The translations under genes were made by a program, and so were the position numbers. Positions 54,201-62,900 of a stretch of 64,000 bases of DNA are shown here, one piece after another; position 1 is the first letter of the stretch; each line of letters begins with the position of its first letter. The notes beneath the pieces are model-generated. The model was not told the DNA's origin. It saw nothing but the letters and a program-made list of their open reading frames with translations, and did no database searches. Origin of the DNA: Elgaria multicarinata webbii (Eukaryota > Chordata > Lepidosauria > Squamata > Anguidae); NCBI RefSeq assembly GCF_023053635.1, contig NC_086183.1:1309501-1373500 (forward strand), given 5' to 3'.

Positions 54201-55080
54201 AACAAGAGAGGATATGGAAAATTTGTTAAAGGAGACGAAGCTATCTTGGTTAGAATATGGTCAATTAGAACAATGGAATAAAAAGTGGATTAAAGATAAT
54301 AGAATGTGCAGAAAGATGACGAGGTTTGAAGAATTAGTAGTAAGTAAGGAGAAAGGAAAAGGAGGTAGTATAGTTTCAAAAGGATTAATGAGTGAAATAT
54401 ATAAAATATTGTTAGAGAAGGAGTTTAGAGAGAATACAGAGAAAATGATTTGGGAATCAGATTTGAAGATACAAATAGGGCGACAGAGCTGGGAGGGACT
54501 ATGGAAACAAAGAGTGTTGAGAAGTTTATCAGTAAGAATAAAGGAGAATTATTTTAAAATTTTATGGAGGTGGTACCTAACCCCGGTTAGATTGAATAAG
54601 ATAAGTGATCAACATTCAGCAAATTGTTGGAGAGGATGTGGGGAAAAAGGAACCTATTTACATATGTGGTGGCAATGCAAATATGTACAAAGATTATGGA
54701 AGATGGTGTTCTCAGAAATTGAAGAAATAGTGGGAATGAAAATAGAACAAACACCAAAAATAGCATTGCTGTCACTATTTGAAGATATAAAGTGTGGAAA
54801 AGGAACTATAGAGCTGATATCGAGTTTGTTGGTTGCAGCACGATTGATGATAGCTAGGAACTGGAAGATCCAAGGGGAATATTCTATTGAGGAATGGTAT
54901 AAAGTAGTATGGGACATAGCCATTAATGATAAACTGACATGCAATATTAAGTGGAGAAAAGGCGTAACTAAAATAAATGAGTTCGAAGGAATCTGGAAAC
55001 AGTTCCTAGTGTTCGTGTTTACTAAGGGAAGTGGGAAACCACCAGCAGAAGAAATGATTAGATTTTGGACTCAAGAATGA
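51238..55080 (+). CDS. L1 ORF2 protein: endonuclease and reverse transcriptase
   Basis: Uninterrupted 1280 residues from the ATG at 51,238. The N-terminal apurinic-type endonuclease shows TLNVKGLG, IMIQETHQGS, AGDFNMV, YSRIDHIF and TDHALL. The reverse transcriptase shows KSPGADGLGPEYYK, DIFKAFDCVSW, GTRQGCPLSPVLF and the catalytic MFADDTLL at about residue 695. A C-terminal zinc motif CWRGCGEKGTYLHMWWQC lies near residue 1130, a hallmark of the L1 clade. Length matches L1 ORF2 (about 1275 in human). The region is strikingly A-rich and G-rich compared with its surroundings, as in L1 sense strands. It encodes the enzymes of target-primed reverse transcription. Function is inferred from family; activity is untested. 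Confidence 0.95.
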   Translation: MDKKIKVSTLNVKGLGAVVKRKRIEQMLNKEGSDIIMIQETHQGSENSNMIKLKWLAYYEKSLGTSKKNGVATLISKKSGFTLEEVKKDDKGRYLMLKGKIEGKVYTLINVYAPNERHREFFIKLFKEIEEFKEGYAILAGDFNMVMDNKRDRSNPTNAEKRNNMTILNKLVKENDYLDSWRLLNGNRPGFSYFSPVHHTYSRIDHIFVSKDFATRICKMEMGVIKVTDHALLSLEFTVKKDYKEAYRWKLNTKILKYNKIVDKIRKELSESWEINEKGGTAGSVIWDTMKAVARGICIRETCSLKRQQRAEQEKLEIEIKNLEERYWRSKDKYKLVEIQAKKKQLENLNIEEIQKNLMYMKREYFENSDKNSRLLAKLTQKEKGRNGIETLKDSRGNYCHAMKAKIKIFQEFYQELYKGKEIQQEKVEEYIGRFIKKEIKSEYKELMESVITQREVEEVIDKLKVGKSPGADGLGPEYYKVFKDCLVPKLMELYNRILLGEKIPESWEHSVIILIPKPDKDLTNPDSYRPISLINQDAKIFTSIMAKRLNKFLAEYIGADQCGFVVGRHMHNLVGRVLNVINVIKKANIKAGIMALDIFKAFDCVSWQALKSIIDKLGFGNKFKNVIEQLYSQNTAVVVVNDGLTEKIRLARGTRQGCPLSPVLFVMVMEVLAKALREDKELEGIGEVREIKLNMFADDTLLTIKNPLRKLERIKYQLREFEEITGLKINWSKSEMMLFNYTKKEEKDWEFKGMELKVKNEIKYLGIKITKNLENLERENLTRLKKEVLEKLEKYKRLNLSWFGRIALIKMKILAKINFVFRMLPIKISETEIKSWQNIINKYCNGEKRARVNKNNWYLSQKKGGMGLPNIKLYYIANRLRHVVEAIMGVGDLYWMEEKIISKVEMNLENVFFKDGGRKWVGSIDNPLLRTQWEIWSKFKGKLLPSNSPLAPIIMLKNFPEDLKGRLCKILKEKNKIKLKDWVRDIKTREDMENLLKETKLSWLEYGQLEQWNKKWIKDNRMCRKMTRFEELVVSKEKGKGGSIVSKGLMSEIYKILLEKEFRENTEKMIWESDLKIQIGRQSWEGLWKQRVLRSLSVRIKENYFKILWRWYLTPVRLNKISDQHSANCWRGCGEKGTYLHMWWQCKYVQRLWKMVFSEIEEIVGMKIEQTPKIALLSLFEDIKCGKGTIELISSLLVAARLMIARNWKIQGEYSIEEWYKVVWDIAINDKLTCNIKWRKGVTKINEFEGIWKQFLVFVFTKGSGKPPAEEMIRFWTQE

Positions 55081-55188
55081 TCCCGAGGTGGGGGGTGCAC
55101 TTTTATGTTAAGAATGAAGATGTTGTAGTGTGATAAGGCATATGTAATAGTTTTTGATATTTGTACTCAACAATTATTCAATATGTAT

Positions 55189-55664
55189 GCTACCATGTTG
55201 GGCTCAGGGTGGGGGACGGGTGAGAAGGGGTTGTTTTGGTTGTGGTGGATCTTTTTTCTGTTGGGGGGAATAATTTGAAACACGAATTATTTTGAACTGA
55301 CTACTTCATTTATATACTTGTTATAAGAATTGTGTTAACAATGTCCCATATTGTAACGTTAGAGAATTTTAGGTTTAAAAACCCAACTGGATATAAACAT
55401 GACTAATTTACAGTTCGTCAACATTTGAGGGTTGGGTGATGTGATCAAAATACGGAGAGTTTCGGATGATGGTTGTGTTCATAAGCCCTCCATTGTTTTC
55501 TTACAAGAAACATTTAAAGCAGGAGACACGGTAAAAACTGTTACCGCATCCATATTTTGGTTCTCAATATGTTGCGATTGGGACTAATTATGGAAGAGTA
55601 GCAGCTCGAGGATGTTGACAAGGTTCTTGGATGAGTTCGTGCAACCTCCTCTGTATTGGATCAT
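55189..55664 (+). repeat. 476-bp copied patch at the 3' end of the young L1
   Basis: Identical by eye to 43,428-43,903 and in the same orientation. It begins immediately after truncated L1 3'UTR (ATTCAATATGTAT) and ends within GATCAT, which is shared between the source and the target-site duplication. It contains no poly(A). Confidence 0.93.
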
Positions 55665-55673
55665 CTACAGGGG
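55659..55673 (+). repeat. Target-site duplication, right copy (young L1 plus patch)
   Basis: GATCATCTACAGGGG. Its first six bases also form the end of the copied patch. Confidence 0.92.
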
Positions 55674-57746
55674 CCCTTCTCCGTGAGCCCCTGCCAAAGG
55701 AGGTGAGGCAGGTGGCTACTAGGAGGAGGGCTTTCTCCGCTGTGGCACCCCGGTTGTGGAACGAGCTCCCCAGAGAGGTCCGCCTGGCGCCTACACTGTA
55801 CTCCTTTCGTCGCCAGCTGAAGACCTTTTTATTCACTCAGTATTTTAACACTTAATTTTAACTTAAATTTAAATTATACTGTTTTAACTCTGTATTTTAA
55901 CCTTATATCAATTTTGCTGCGTGGTTTTATCCTGGTTGTGCTTTTTATATTGTATTTTGTATTTGTATTTTTAACTTGTTGGTTGTTTTATGATGGTTTT
56001 AATTTTTGTGAACCGCCCAGAGAGCTTTGGCTATTGGGCGGTATAAAAATGTAATAAATAAATAAATAAATAAATAAATAAGATGCATTAATGATATGTT
56101 GTAGTTGTAGTCTAACCATCTCCTCCCTGGGCGACCAGCCAAGGACAGGGATCGAGAGGACAAGTTGTCTTCCTTACTCGTCCAAGCAGCTTGTCCATAT
56201 CATCAGTACACACCAACTGAAACTGATCCAGTGTAATCCTACTCATGGAGTTGCTGGACACTTCAGCTTCTGTTATAACGACGGCATCTAAATTGGCTCT
56301 TATCCGAGAGATTTTGTCTGTGAAATGATCGTTAAATGCATCACAGCGAACTACCGAAGGCCCTCACCACCCTAAACAGTTCTGCTGGACGTGAATTACT
56401 CAATTACATTACTCAATCAGGATCAAAAACTTTTCTCATCTATTCTAGTCCAACGACTGAATAAGGTGATCAGACTGGATTTATTCCTCAAAGACATATA
56501 TCCAACCCAATAAGGTGGGTTCTAAATATTATTTATGATGCAACTAAAACAGGTCATTCATTGTCATTAATATCACTTGATATATTCAAGGCCTTTGATT
56601 GCCTGGTATGGCAATATTTATTAAGAGTCCTAAACTACTATCAACTGGGAACTAAATTTGTATCTGCAATTCCTAAACTATATGATGCTAATACTGCAAC
56701 AGTATGAACTAATGTAGATTCTCCACCTATGGGTCTGGAAGGGGGAACAAAACAAGGCTGCCCCTTCTCACCTTTGCTTTTTGCGCTTTGTTTGGAACCA
56801 TTGGCTAATATAACACGTGGTCAACACCCAGGCATTGTTGGATACAGAAGATGGGGGAGGGGGGAGAGCACGTGATAAATATGTATGCGGATGACATAAT
56901 TTTGCTGGGAGAAAATTCCTAGAAAAATTAACAAATTATTTAAAATAAACTATGGCCCCCTTATTAAAAATATCATTGATTTGAAGAAGTGGAATAAATT
57001 GAATTTGTCAATTCTAGGGAGAATTGCAGCTATACAAATGTCTTTAATTCCAAGGTTTTTATTCTTATTTCAGGTTCTTCCCATTCTCCTACAGTCAAAA
57101 ATATTGAAGTCTTGGCAAAATCAAATTAACACATTCATTTTTCAAGCAAAAGTGCCCTGCCTGGCTTTAAAATTATATTATAAAAAATTAGGTAATGGAG
57201 GCTGGGGACTTCCAAATCTTGCATTATATTATGAAGCCTTCCAGTTACGACAGCTTCATTTTATTATTATGAAGGCAAATAAAAAATGGATATGTTTGAA
57301 AGAAGAAATGTTGAATAAAGGCCTCCTATGGGCATTACCTTTTCAATCTATAAAAACAAAGGAATTAGACAATATTCAAAAAACAAATACACCAAGACTA
57401 TCTTTACAATTTGGAAAAAGTGGCAGGCTAAGCTGTCCCCAGTGTGGCCTCCCCTTACCCCATTACAATCATATCCGGATAAGTTAAATGCAACTATTGT
57501 TACTAAAGTTTCTGAATGGGAAAATAAGGGATATTTTCTACTGAAGGATTTCTATGCCCAGGATAAACCCAAAACAATAGAACAATTTAGCGTTGATAGA
57601 GATGTAGGCCTGGGATGGCTACAAGAAGCTCAATTATCCCATCTCCTTAGGGACACTAACACAAAGATACACGCACTCAGCATTTGAACGAGCACTGTTA
57701 ATAGTAGGGGAAGGAGGGAAGGGAATAGTATCTTTAGTGTATGCTA

Positions 57747-59077
57747 TTTATTTATTTATTTATTACACTTATATACCGCTCCCATAGACAGGGCTCTCTG
57801 GGCGGTTTACAGAAATTCTAAAATTGAGGTAAAAACAAGTATACAAAATTTAAAACTCTAAAACACAGTACATACACACATAAAGCATTAAAAACCGATT
57901 AAAAACTAAACATGTGGGTAATTAGGATGTGCCGGCTTATGCCTGGGCAAAGAGGAAAGTCTTAACCTGGCGCCGGAAAGATAGTAGCGTTGGTGGCAGG
58001 CGAGCCTCATCAGGGAGATCATTCCACAGTCTGGGGGCCACCAATGAAAAGGCCCTATCCCTCGTTGCCACACTCCGAGCCTCTCGGAGTAGGCACCCGG
58101 AGGAGGACCTTAGATGTTGAACGTAGTGACCGGGTATATTCACGTTGGGAGAGGCGTTCCATCAGGTATTGTGGTCCCAAGCCATGTAAGGCTTTATAGG
58201 TCAAAACCAGCACCTTGAATTGGGCTCGGAAACATACAGGCAGCCAGTGCAAGTGGACCAGAGAGGTGTTATATGGTCAAACCTTCTGGTTCCCGAAATC
58301 AATCTGGCCGCTGCATTTTGCACGAGCTGCAGCTTCCGAACCGTCTTCAAAGGCAACCCTACGTAGAGCACATTGCAGTAATCTTATTTGGAGGTTACCA
58401 GAGCATGGACAACTGAAGCCAGGTTATTCCTGTCCAGATAGGGGCGTAGCTGGGCCACCAACCGGAGTTTGCAGAAGGCACTCCATGCCACTGAGGTCAC
58501 CTGAGCCTCAAGTGACAATGATGGGTCTAAAAGAACCCCCAAGCTACGAACCTGCTCCTTCAGGGTGAGTGCAATCCCATCCAGAACCGGTAGAACACCC
58601 CCCATCCTGTCAGCGGAATCACCTACTAACAGCATCTCAGTCTTGTCTGGATTGAGTCTCAGTTTATTAACCCTCATCCAGTCCACTGTCGCAGCCAGGC
58701 ACCGATTCAACACATCCACAGCCTCTCCTGCTGAAGATGAAAAGGAGAAATAGAGCTGTGTGTCATCAGCATACTGATGACAGCACACTCCAAAGCTCCG
58801 GATGACCGCCCCCAGCGGCTTCATGTAAATGTTAAACAGCATGGGTTACAAAACCGACCCCTGCGGGACCCCATACTTGAGAGTCCACGGGGCCAAGTAA
58901 TGTTCCCCAAGCACCACCTTCTGTAACCGACCCACCAAGTAAGAGCGGAACCACTGCAGAGCAGTACCTCCCACTCCCAGCTCAGCGAGTCGTCCCAGAA
59001 GGATACCATGGTCAATGGTATCGAAAGCCGCTGAGAGGTCAAGGAGAATCAACAGAGTCACACTCCCTCTCCTGTCT
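57747..59077 (-). mobile_element. Inverted L2 LINE in the old L1
   Basis: The 3' tail TATTTATTTATTTATTTATT with CTCTGGGCGGTTTACAG is at the left. Minus-strand frames give [60 protein letters not shown] and [20 protein letters not shown] at the right. It is close to the L2 at 37.1-39.4 kb. A palindrome marks its 5' junction. Confidence 0.9.
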
Positions 59078-59113
59078 CCATCTGGGCATCTATATTAATA
59101 GATGCCCAGATGG
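59078..59113. repeat. Perfect 16-bp inverted repeat at an L2/L1 junction
   Basis: CCATCTGGGCATCTAT, a 4-base loop ATTA, then its exact reverse complement. The right arm belongs to the old L1; the left arm is extra sequence between it and the L2 5' end. Confidence 0.9.
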
Positions 59114-60020
59114 GCACAATGGAGGGCCTGAGGAAAGTGTGGGAAGGAGATTTTGAAAGAAAAATAGAGGAAGCCAGATGGAACAAATTATGGAACAGAC
59201 CATTTAGTTCAATATCAGCTTCTGTTCGAGAAACTTCTTTGAAAACACTGCATAGATGGTATCGAACACCAGTACAACTAGTGCACGTCACTAAAACTTG
59301 TAGTCCCCTCTGTTGTAGAGGCTGCCAAGCTAAAAGGCACATACTTTCATTTATGGTGGTCTTGTTCATACATACAGGGATTCTGGAGATCAGTACATAG
59401 AGAATTAATGGTTATTACTAGAAAAACAATTGTATATAATCCAGAATTATTTTTATTAACAATAGATAAAGGACTTAATACTGGATTGAAATGTAAAGAC
59501 TTAATAACATTTCTGTTGTTGGCTGCTCGTCAATCATCGCGCAGCAGTGGAAAAAATTGGACAATTTGAATTTATCTGCATGGTATCGAAATATATGGTC
59601 TGTGGCAATATCAGCAACTCATGACTTGCTTCAAATTCAAGGGAAATCAGAATTAACATCGTTATTCTGTCATATGAGAGAGATTCGTTCAATGTGCATC
59701 ACATCCGAATGTACAATCTATGCCTGCTTCAGCTCTGAATATATGGACATTGTAACAAATGAAGGAATCCAGCACATTTATGATTTGAGGTTTTCTTTCT
59801 TTTCTTCTCTTTTCCTTTTTTGTCTCCTTCCTTTGTATGTATTTTCTCTCTCTATTTTGATTAAGCTTCCTTCCCCTAGAAGTTGTATCAATCAACTTTT
59901 ATTTTTTCATTTTTGTATATTATACATATTCACATAACTGTTGGTTTGATATTGTTAGAGGATTGTTTGTATTCATTCCTTATTTTTTTATCACTCTAAA
60001 TAAAAATTAAAAAAAAAAAC

Positions 60021-60467
60021 AATGTAAACATTCCAATACTACCTTTCATAGAACAGCCCAAGACAGAGTCTGAAAAAGAAGGTGTAAGCATAATAAGACA
60101 AAACAATGAAATACAGTTATGATGCGGGGCAAGTTAAAAACAAACACGGTACCAACCACCGGAATTCAGCGTTAGCAGCAGCAGCAGCGGCCAACAATGT
60201 CGCCACCTGCGCAAGTCCAACGCGAAGCTCATTGCAATGCGCACAGAGGGGGCCGGCACAGAGAAGGCCGGGTCATGGTTGTCGCCAAATGCTGCTCTCC
60301 AAACTGTGGCCTCCGCAGCGGGTCAAGTGATCTGGCCGCCATGAAGACACACACCGTCCAGCTTCACGTGTCTGACAAGACCTGCAGAGACTCAGGCCAC
60401 CAGACACGCGTGACCTTCTTAAAGGCCCCATTGCTGTTGCTGCAACCGGCTGACTAGGCATATTTAT
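60021..60467. other. CpG-containing unassigned stretch
   Basis: After the old L1 poly(A), about 60,160-60,440 is richer in CG dinucleotides and has a (GCA)n run. The frames here have no recognised homology. It may be an old repeat or a small CpG-rich site; nothing more can be said. Confidence 0.35.
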
Positions 60468-60535
60468 TTATTATATTTATTTGTATCCCGCCTTTTGCCC
60501 AATACTGGGCCTCAAGGCGGTATTACAAAGTTTAA
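60468..60535 (-). mobile_element. LINE 3' tail (inverted)
   Basis: TTTATTTATTATATTTATTT, GTATCCCGCCTTTTGCCCAA, TACTGGGCCTCAAGGCGG. It is the inverse of the tail at 7218-7312. Confidence 0.7.
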
Positions 60536-60621
60536 AACGTACATTTTAAAACATAGGAAAAGAAATGTTTTTTTTTAAAAAAGGAGTTTAAAATACACAA
60601 CAAAATTATAAGCCAGTAGGG

Positions 60622-61716
60622 CAGCCTTCCTCAACCTTACATAGTAGAATGTAAGCCTATGCGGCAGGGTCTTGCTATTTACTGTTTTACGCTGTACAGC
60701 ACCATGTACATTGATGGTGCTATATAAATAAATAAATAAATAATAATAATAATACTCCGGTCAAGGAAGCTCGTAGCCTTGGCTTTATATTCGACTCCTC
60801 GCTCTCCTTTATTCCTCATATTGAGGCAGTAGCTAAATCTTGTCGATTTTTCCTGTTTAATATTGCCAGGATTCGATCATTTTTGTCTGTCTCTTCTGCC
60901 AAGACGCTTGTTCATGCACTGGTTATTTCACGGTTGGATTACTGCAACCTTCTTCTCTCTGGCCTTCCTTCTTCTCACATCAGTCCGTTGGTTTCTGTTC
61001 ACCACTCTGCCACAAAGATCATCTTCTTGGCTCGCCGCTCCGACCATGTTACTCCGCTTCTGAAATCTCTTCATTGGCTTCCAATTCACTTCAGAATCCA
61101 ATATAAACTTCTCCTGTTAACCTTCAAAGCTTTTCATGGTCTAGCTCCTTCCTATCTCTCCTCTCTCATCTCACACTATTGCCCCGCTCGTGCTCTTCGC
61201 TCCTCTGATGCCATGTTTCTCGCCTGCCCAAGGGCCTCTACTTCCCTTGCTCGGCTTCGTCCATTTTCTTCTGCTGCCCCTTACGCCTGGAACGCTCTTC
61301 CAGAACATTTGAGAACTACAAGTTCAACCGCAGCTTTTAAAGCTCAACTAAAAACTTTTCTTTTTCCTAAAGCTTTTAAAACTTGATGTTGTGCAGACTT
61401 CTACTGTTACTTTCTACTGTTAGTTTTACCCTACCCTGTGCCTGCTTACCCTACCCTGTACCTGTTTGCATTCTCTTCCCCTCCTTATTGTTTTACTATG
61501 ATTTTATTAGATTGTAAGCCTATGCGGCAGGGTCTTGCTATTTACTGTTTTACTCTGTACAGCACCATGTACATTGATGGTGCTATATAAATAAATAATA
61601 ATAACCTGGGGCGCTCCAGATGTGTTGGACTACAACTCCCAGAATGCCCCAGCTGGCTGGGGCATTCTGGCAGATGCAGTCCAACACATCTGGAGCGCCC
61701 CAGGTTGAGGAAGGCT
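60622..61716. mobile_element. CAGCC-family MITE, split by an L2 dimer
   Basis: The left end CAGCCTTCCTCAACCT is at 60,622-60,637. The remainder resumes at 61,603 (AACCTGGGGCGCTCCAGATG) and ends CCCCAGGTTGAGGAAGGCTG at 61,716. AACCT is present on both sides of the insert (60,633-60,637 and 61,603-61,607). The reunited ~125-bp unit would be a near-perfect hairpin. Confidence 0.8.
60638..61602 (+). mobile_element. L2 LINE dimer: 3' tail followed by a longer copy
   Basis: The first unit is only a 3' end (60,638-60,755; GTAAGCCTATGCGGCAGGGT to TAAATAAATAATAATAAT). The second (60,756-61,602) encodes SLGFIFDSSLSFIPHIEAVA, SRLDYCNLLLSGLPSSHISP and ends in the same 3' sequence. Its 167-residue frame (60,883-61,386) is open. 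Both units share one pair of AACCT flanks. Confidence 0.85.
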
Positions 61717-61989
61717 GCAGTAGGGGGAGAAAACAAACAAATAAGGGGACAGGCCCTCCCCGCCTTGGTGTCGCCCCCTTCGAGGTGACCCCGCTGGCTG
61801 CCACCCGCCCCCAAAGGAGCCTGCCTCTGAAGCTCCCAGTCCCAAGAAGCTGTTTTGCAGCTGGGGGCGAGATGGCTCTGTGCTGGGAGCCCGGGTCTGC
61901 TAGGAGGCAGCTGGAAGGTTCCGCAGGCGAGGCAAACCCCCAAGGCAGAACGACAGCAGCAGCCGCTGACTGGCCCCTTGCTTTGCAGG

Positions 61990-62900
61990 CTTCCTCTCCT
62001 GGCTGGATCAGGCGGCTTCCCCGGGGTGGGTCGGTGGGTTTCCTTTGGGCCAGCGCGAGGCGCGCTGCGTAGCTCTCAAGCCGGCGCGCGCTCGGCCCCA
62101 GCCTCTCCGGCTTCCTCTTATCCTCGTCAGCCCCTCCCCTCGATCTTACGTCTCTTTAAGAAGGGGCGTGCCCGAAGAGTGGGCAGAGCTCTGGCGCCCG
62201 GTCTCGCAGGGGCTTTCTGTCCCCCTTCGGCCGCCGTCGGCCCCCTTTTTAGCTCCGCCCCTCCCCTCCCCGCCCCTCCCAGCCAGTTGGCCCATTGGCC
62301 TGGCCCGCCATATTGTCGCCGCCGACGCTGGAAGGAGGAAGAGCGAGCGAGCAAGCAGCGCGCGCGCGACGCAGCCAGGCAGGCAGGCATGGGTGAGGCG
62401 CCAGGACAGGGCAGGCCGCTCGTCCCTCCTTGGGCCGGGCTGAGGGGCATGTGCGCAGGGCGGGCGGGGAGTGACAGCCGCCGCCCTCGTTCCCTTCTCC
62501 CCTCAGACGCCCGGAGCCGCCGCCGCCCCCTTCCGTGAGTACCCCGAGGCCCGCCCCACGCCGTGCGCGTCGATGGCGTCGGCTTCGGACTTCCGGGGTG
62601 GGCCTCGTGGGGGAGCTCCGCGCACTCGGCCCCCGCTCACTGGAGCCTCCCCGTGGAAGTCTCCGCGAGCCGCCCACGCAGCCCCGCCGCCGCCGTCGCC
62701 GCCCCGGCCTCCCGCTGGCCTGCCGAAGCCTCCGCTCTCTGCCCCTTCTTCGGTCGTCCGGGGTGGGCGCCTGCAGAGGCTTCCTCTGCCCCGGTAGCTG
62801 CTGGGCCGTTTTGAGGCCGTTTTGGCGCCCCTGAAGCTGCTGCTCTCCTGCAGCCAAGCGGCCGGGCTGAAGCGAGCCTCCTTGGGCTGCCCGTCATTGA
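61990..62900 (+). promoter_or_regulatory. CpG-island promoter of an unidentified gene
   Basis: An abrupt rise in GC and CG content. Elements seen include a run of CCGCCCCTCCC Sp1-type boxes at 62,255-62,280, an inverted CCAAT box (ATTGG at 62,294-62,298) and a YY1-like CCGCCATATTG at 62,305-62,315. No TATA box. The layout (CCAAT, YY1, then a GC-rich leader) suggests transcription to the right starting near 62,310-62,340. HDAC1 and MARCKSL1 follow FAM229A in human, but neither protein start is found here. Confidence 0.7.
62316..62392 (+). other. Candidate first exon (mostly 5'UTR)
   Basis: A GA- and GC-rich leader ending GGCATGG directly before GTGAGG (donor at 62,393). A CCCCTCAG acceptor at 62,506 and a GTGAGT donor at 62,535 could define a 28-nt second exon. 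If ATG at 62,389 is used, the spliced start would read MDARSRRRPLP, which I do not recognise. Both could equally be untranslated. Confidence 0.4.

Larger units (their letters stand above)
49320..55188 (+). mobile_element. Near-full-length young L1 LINE
   Basis: 5.87 kb with a 5'UTR (49,320 to about 49,948, starting in a G run and GC-rich), ORF1, a G-rich inter-ORF spacer, ORF2 and a short 3'UTR piece. It is flanked, together with the 476-bp patch that follows, by the 15-bp duplication GATCATCTACAGGGG (49,305-49,319 and 55,659-55,673). The empty-site L2 reading frame is restored when the insert is removed. No poly(A) tail is present at its 3' end. ORF2 is uninterrupted, so the insertion is young. 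Confidence 0.93.
48834..56080 (+). mobile_element. L2 LINE (+), split by the young L1
   Basis: The left part (48,834-49,319) encodes [40 protein letters not shown] and ends at RTLRSS. The right part (55,659-56,080) resumes SSTGALLREPLPKEVRQVAT, then [20 protein letters not shown] and the ACCGCCCAGAGAGCTTTGGC tail with (TAAA)n. AGATG flanks both sides (48,823-48,827 and 56,081-56,085). The frame is open on both sides of the L1, so this L2 was itself fairly young. Confidence 0.9.
46987..56400 (-). mobile_element. Inverted L2 LINE, split by SPIN and by another L2 (+) carrying an L1
   Basis: The 3' part is 46,987-48,833: (ATT)n, 3'UTR, then frames with [60 protein letters not shown] and DDTDFLDPFQTGFRAGYGVE. 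The 5' part resumes at about 56,086-56,400 (QAAWTSKEDNLSSRSLSLAG). The flank CAATTA occurs at 46,981-46,986 and 56,401-56,406, where the old L1 continues on both sides. It is several thousand bases longer than a normal L2 because of the insertions inside it. Confidence 0.82.
41280..60020 (+). mobile_element. Old L1 LINE, split into seven or more pieces by later insertions
   Basis: Collinear pieces of a single L1 are at about 41,280-41,692 (5'UTR), 42,103-42,281 and 42,412-43,848 (ORF1 and ORF2 endonuclease start, with IVFLQETFKAGD), 45,545-46,499 (endonuclease), 46,598-46,986 (RT, KAPGPDG), 56,401-57,746 (RT to linker) and 59,098-60,020 (C-terminal CCRGCQAK zinc motif, 3'UTR, AATAAA and poly(A)). 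The text joins across each insertion, for example RT residues at 46,98x continue at 56,40x. All frames carry many stops, so it is long dead. The exact 5' end is uncertain. Confidence 0.85.

Noticed and set aside
62389-62391. MARCKSL1 start (expected next gene)
   Set aside because: MARCKSL1 begins MGSQ with a following conserved myristoylation segment; the sequence here reads MGEAPGQ and then diverges, so it is not that gene.
61855-62857. Long overlapping frames on both strands of the CpG island
   Set aside because: High GC removes stop codons by chance. The frames overlap on both strands, show low-complexity Arg/Pro/Ala text and lack homology.
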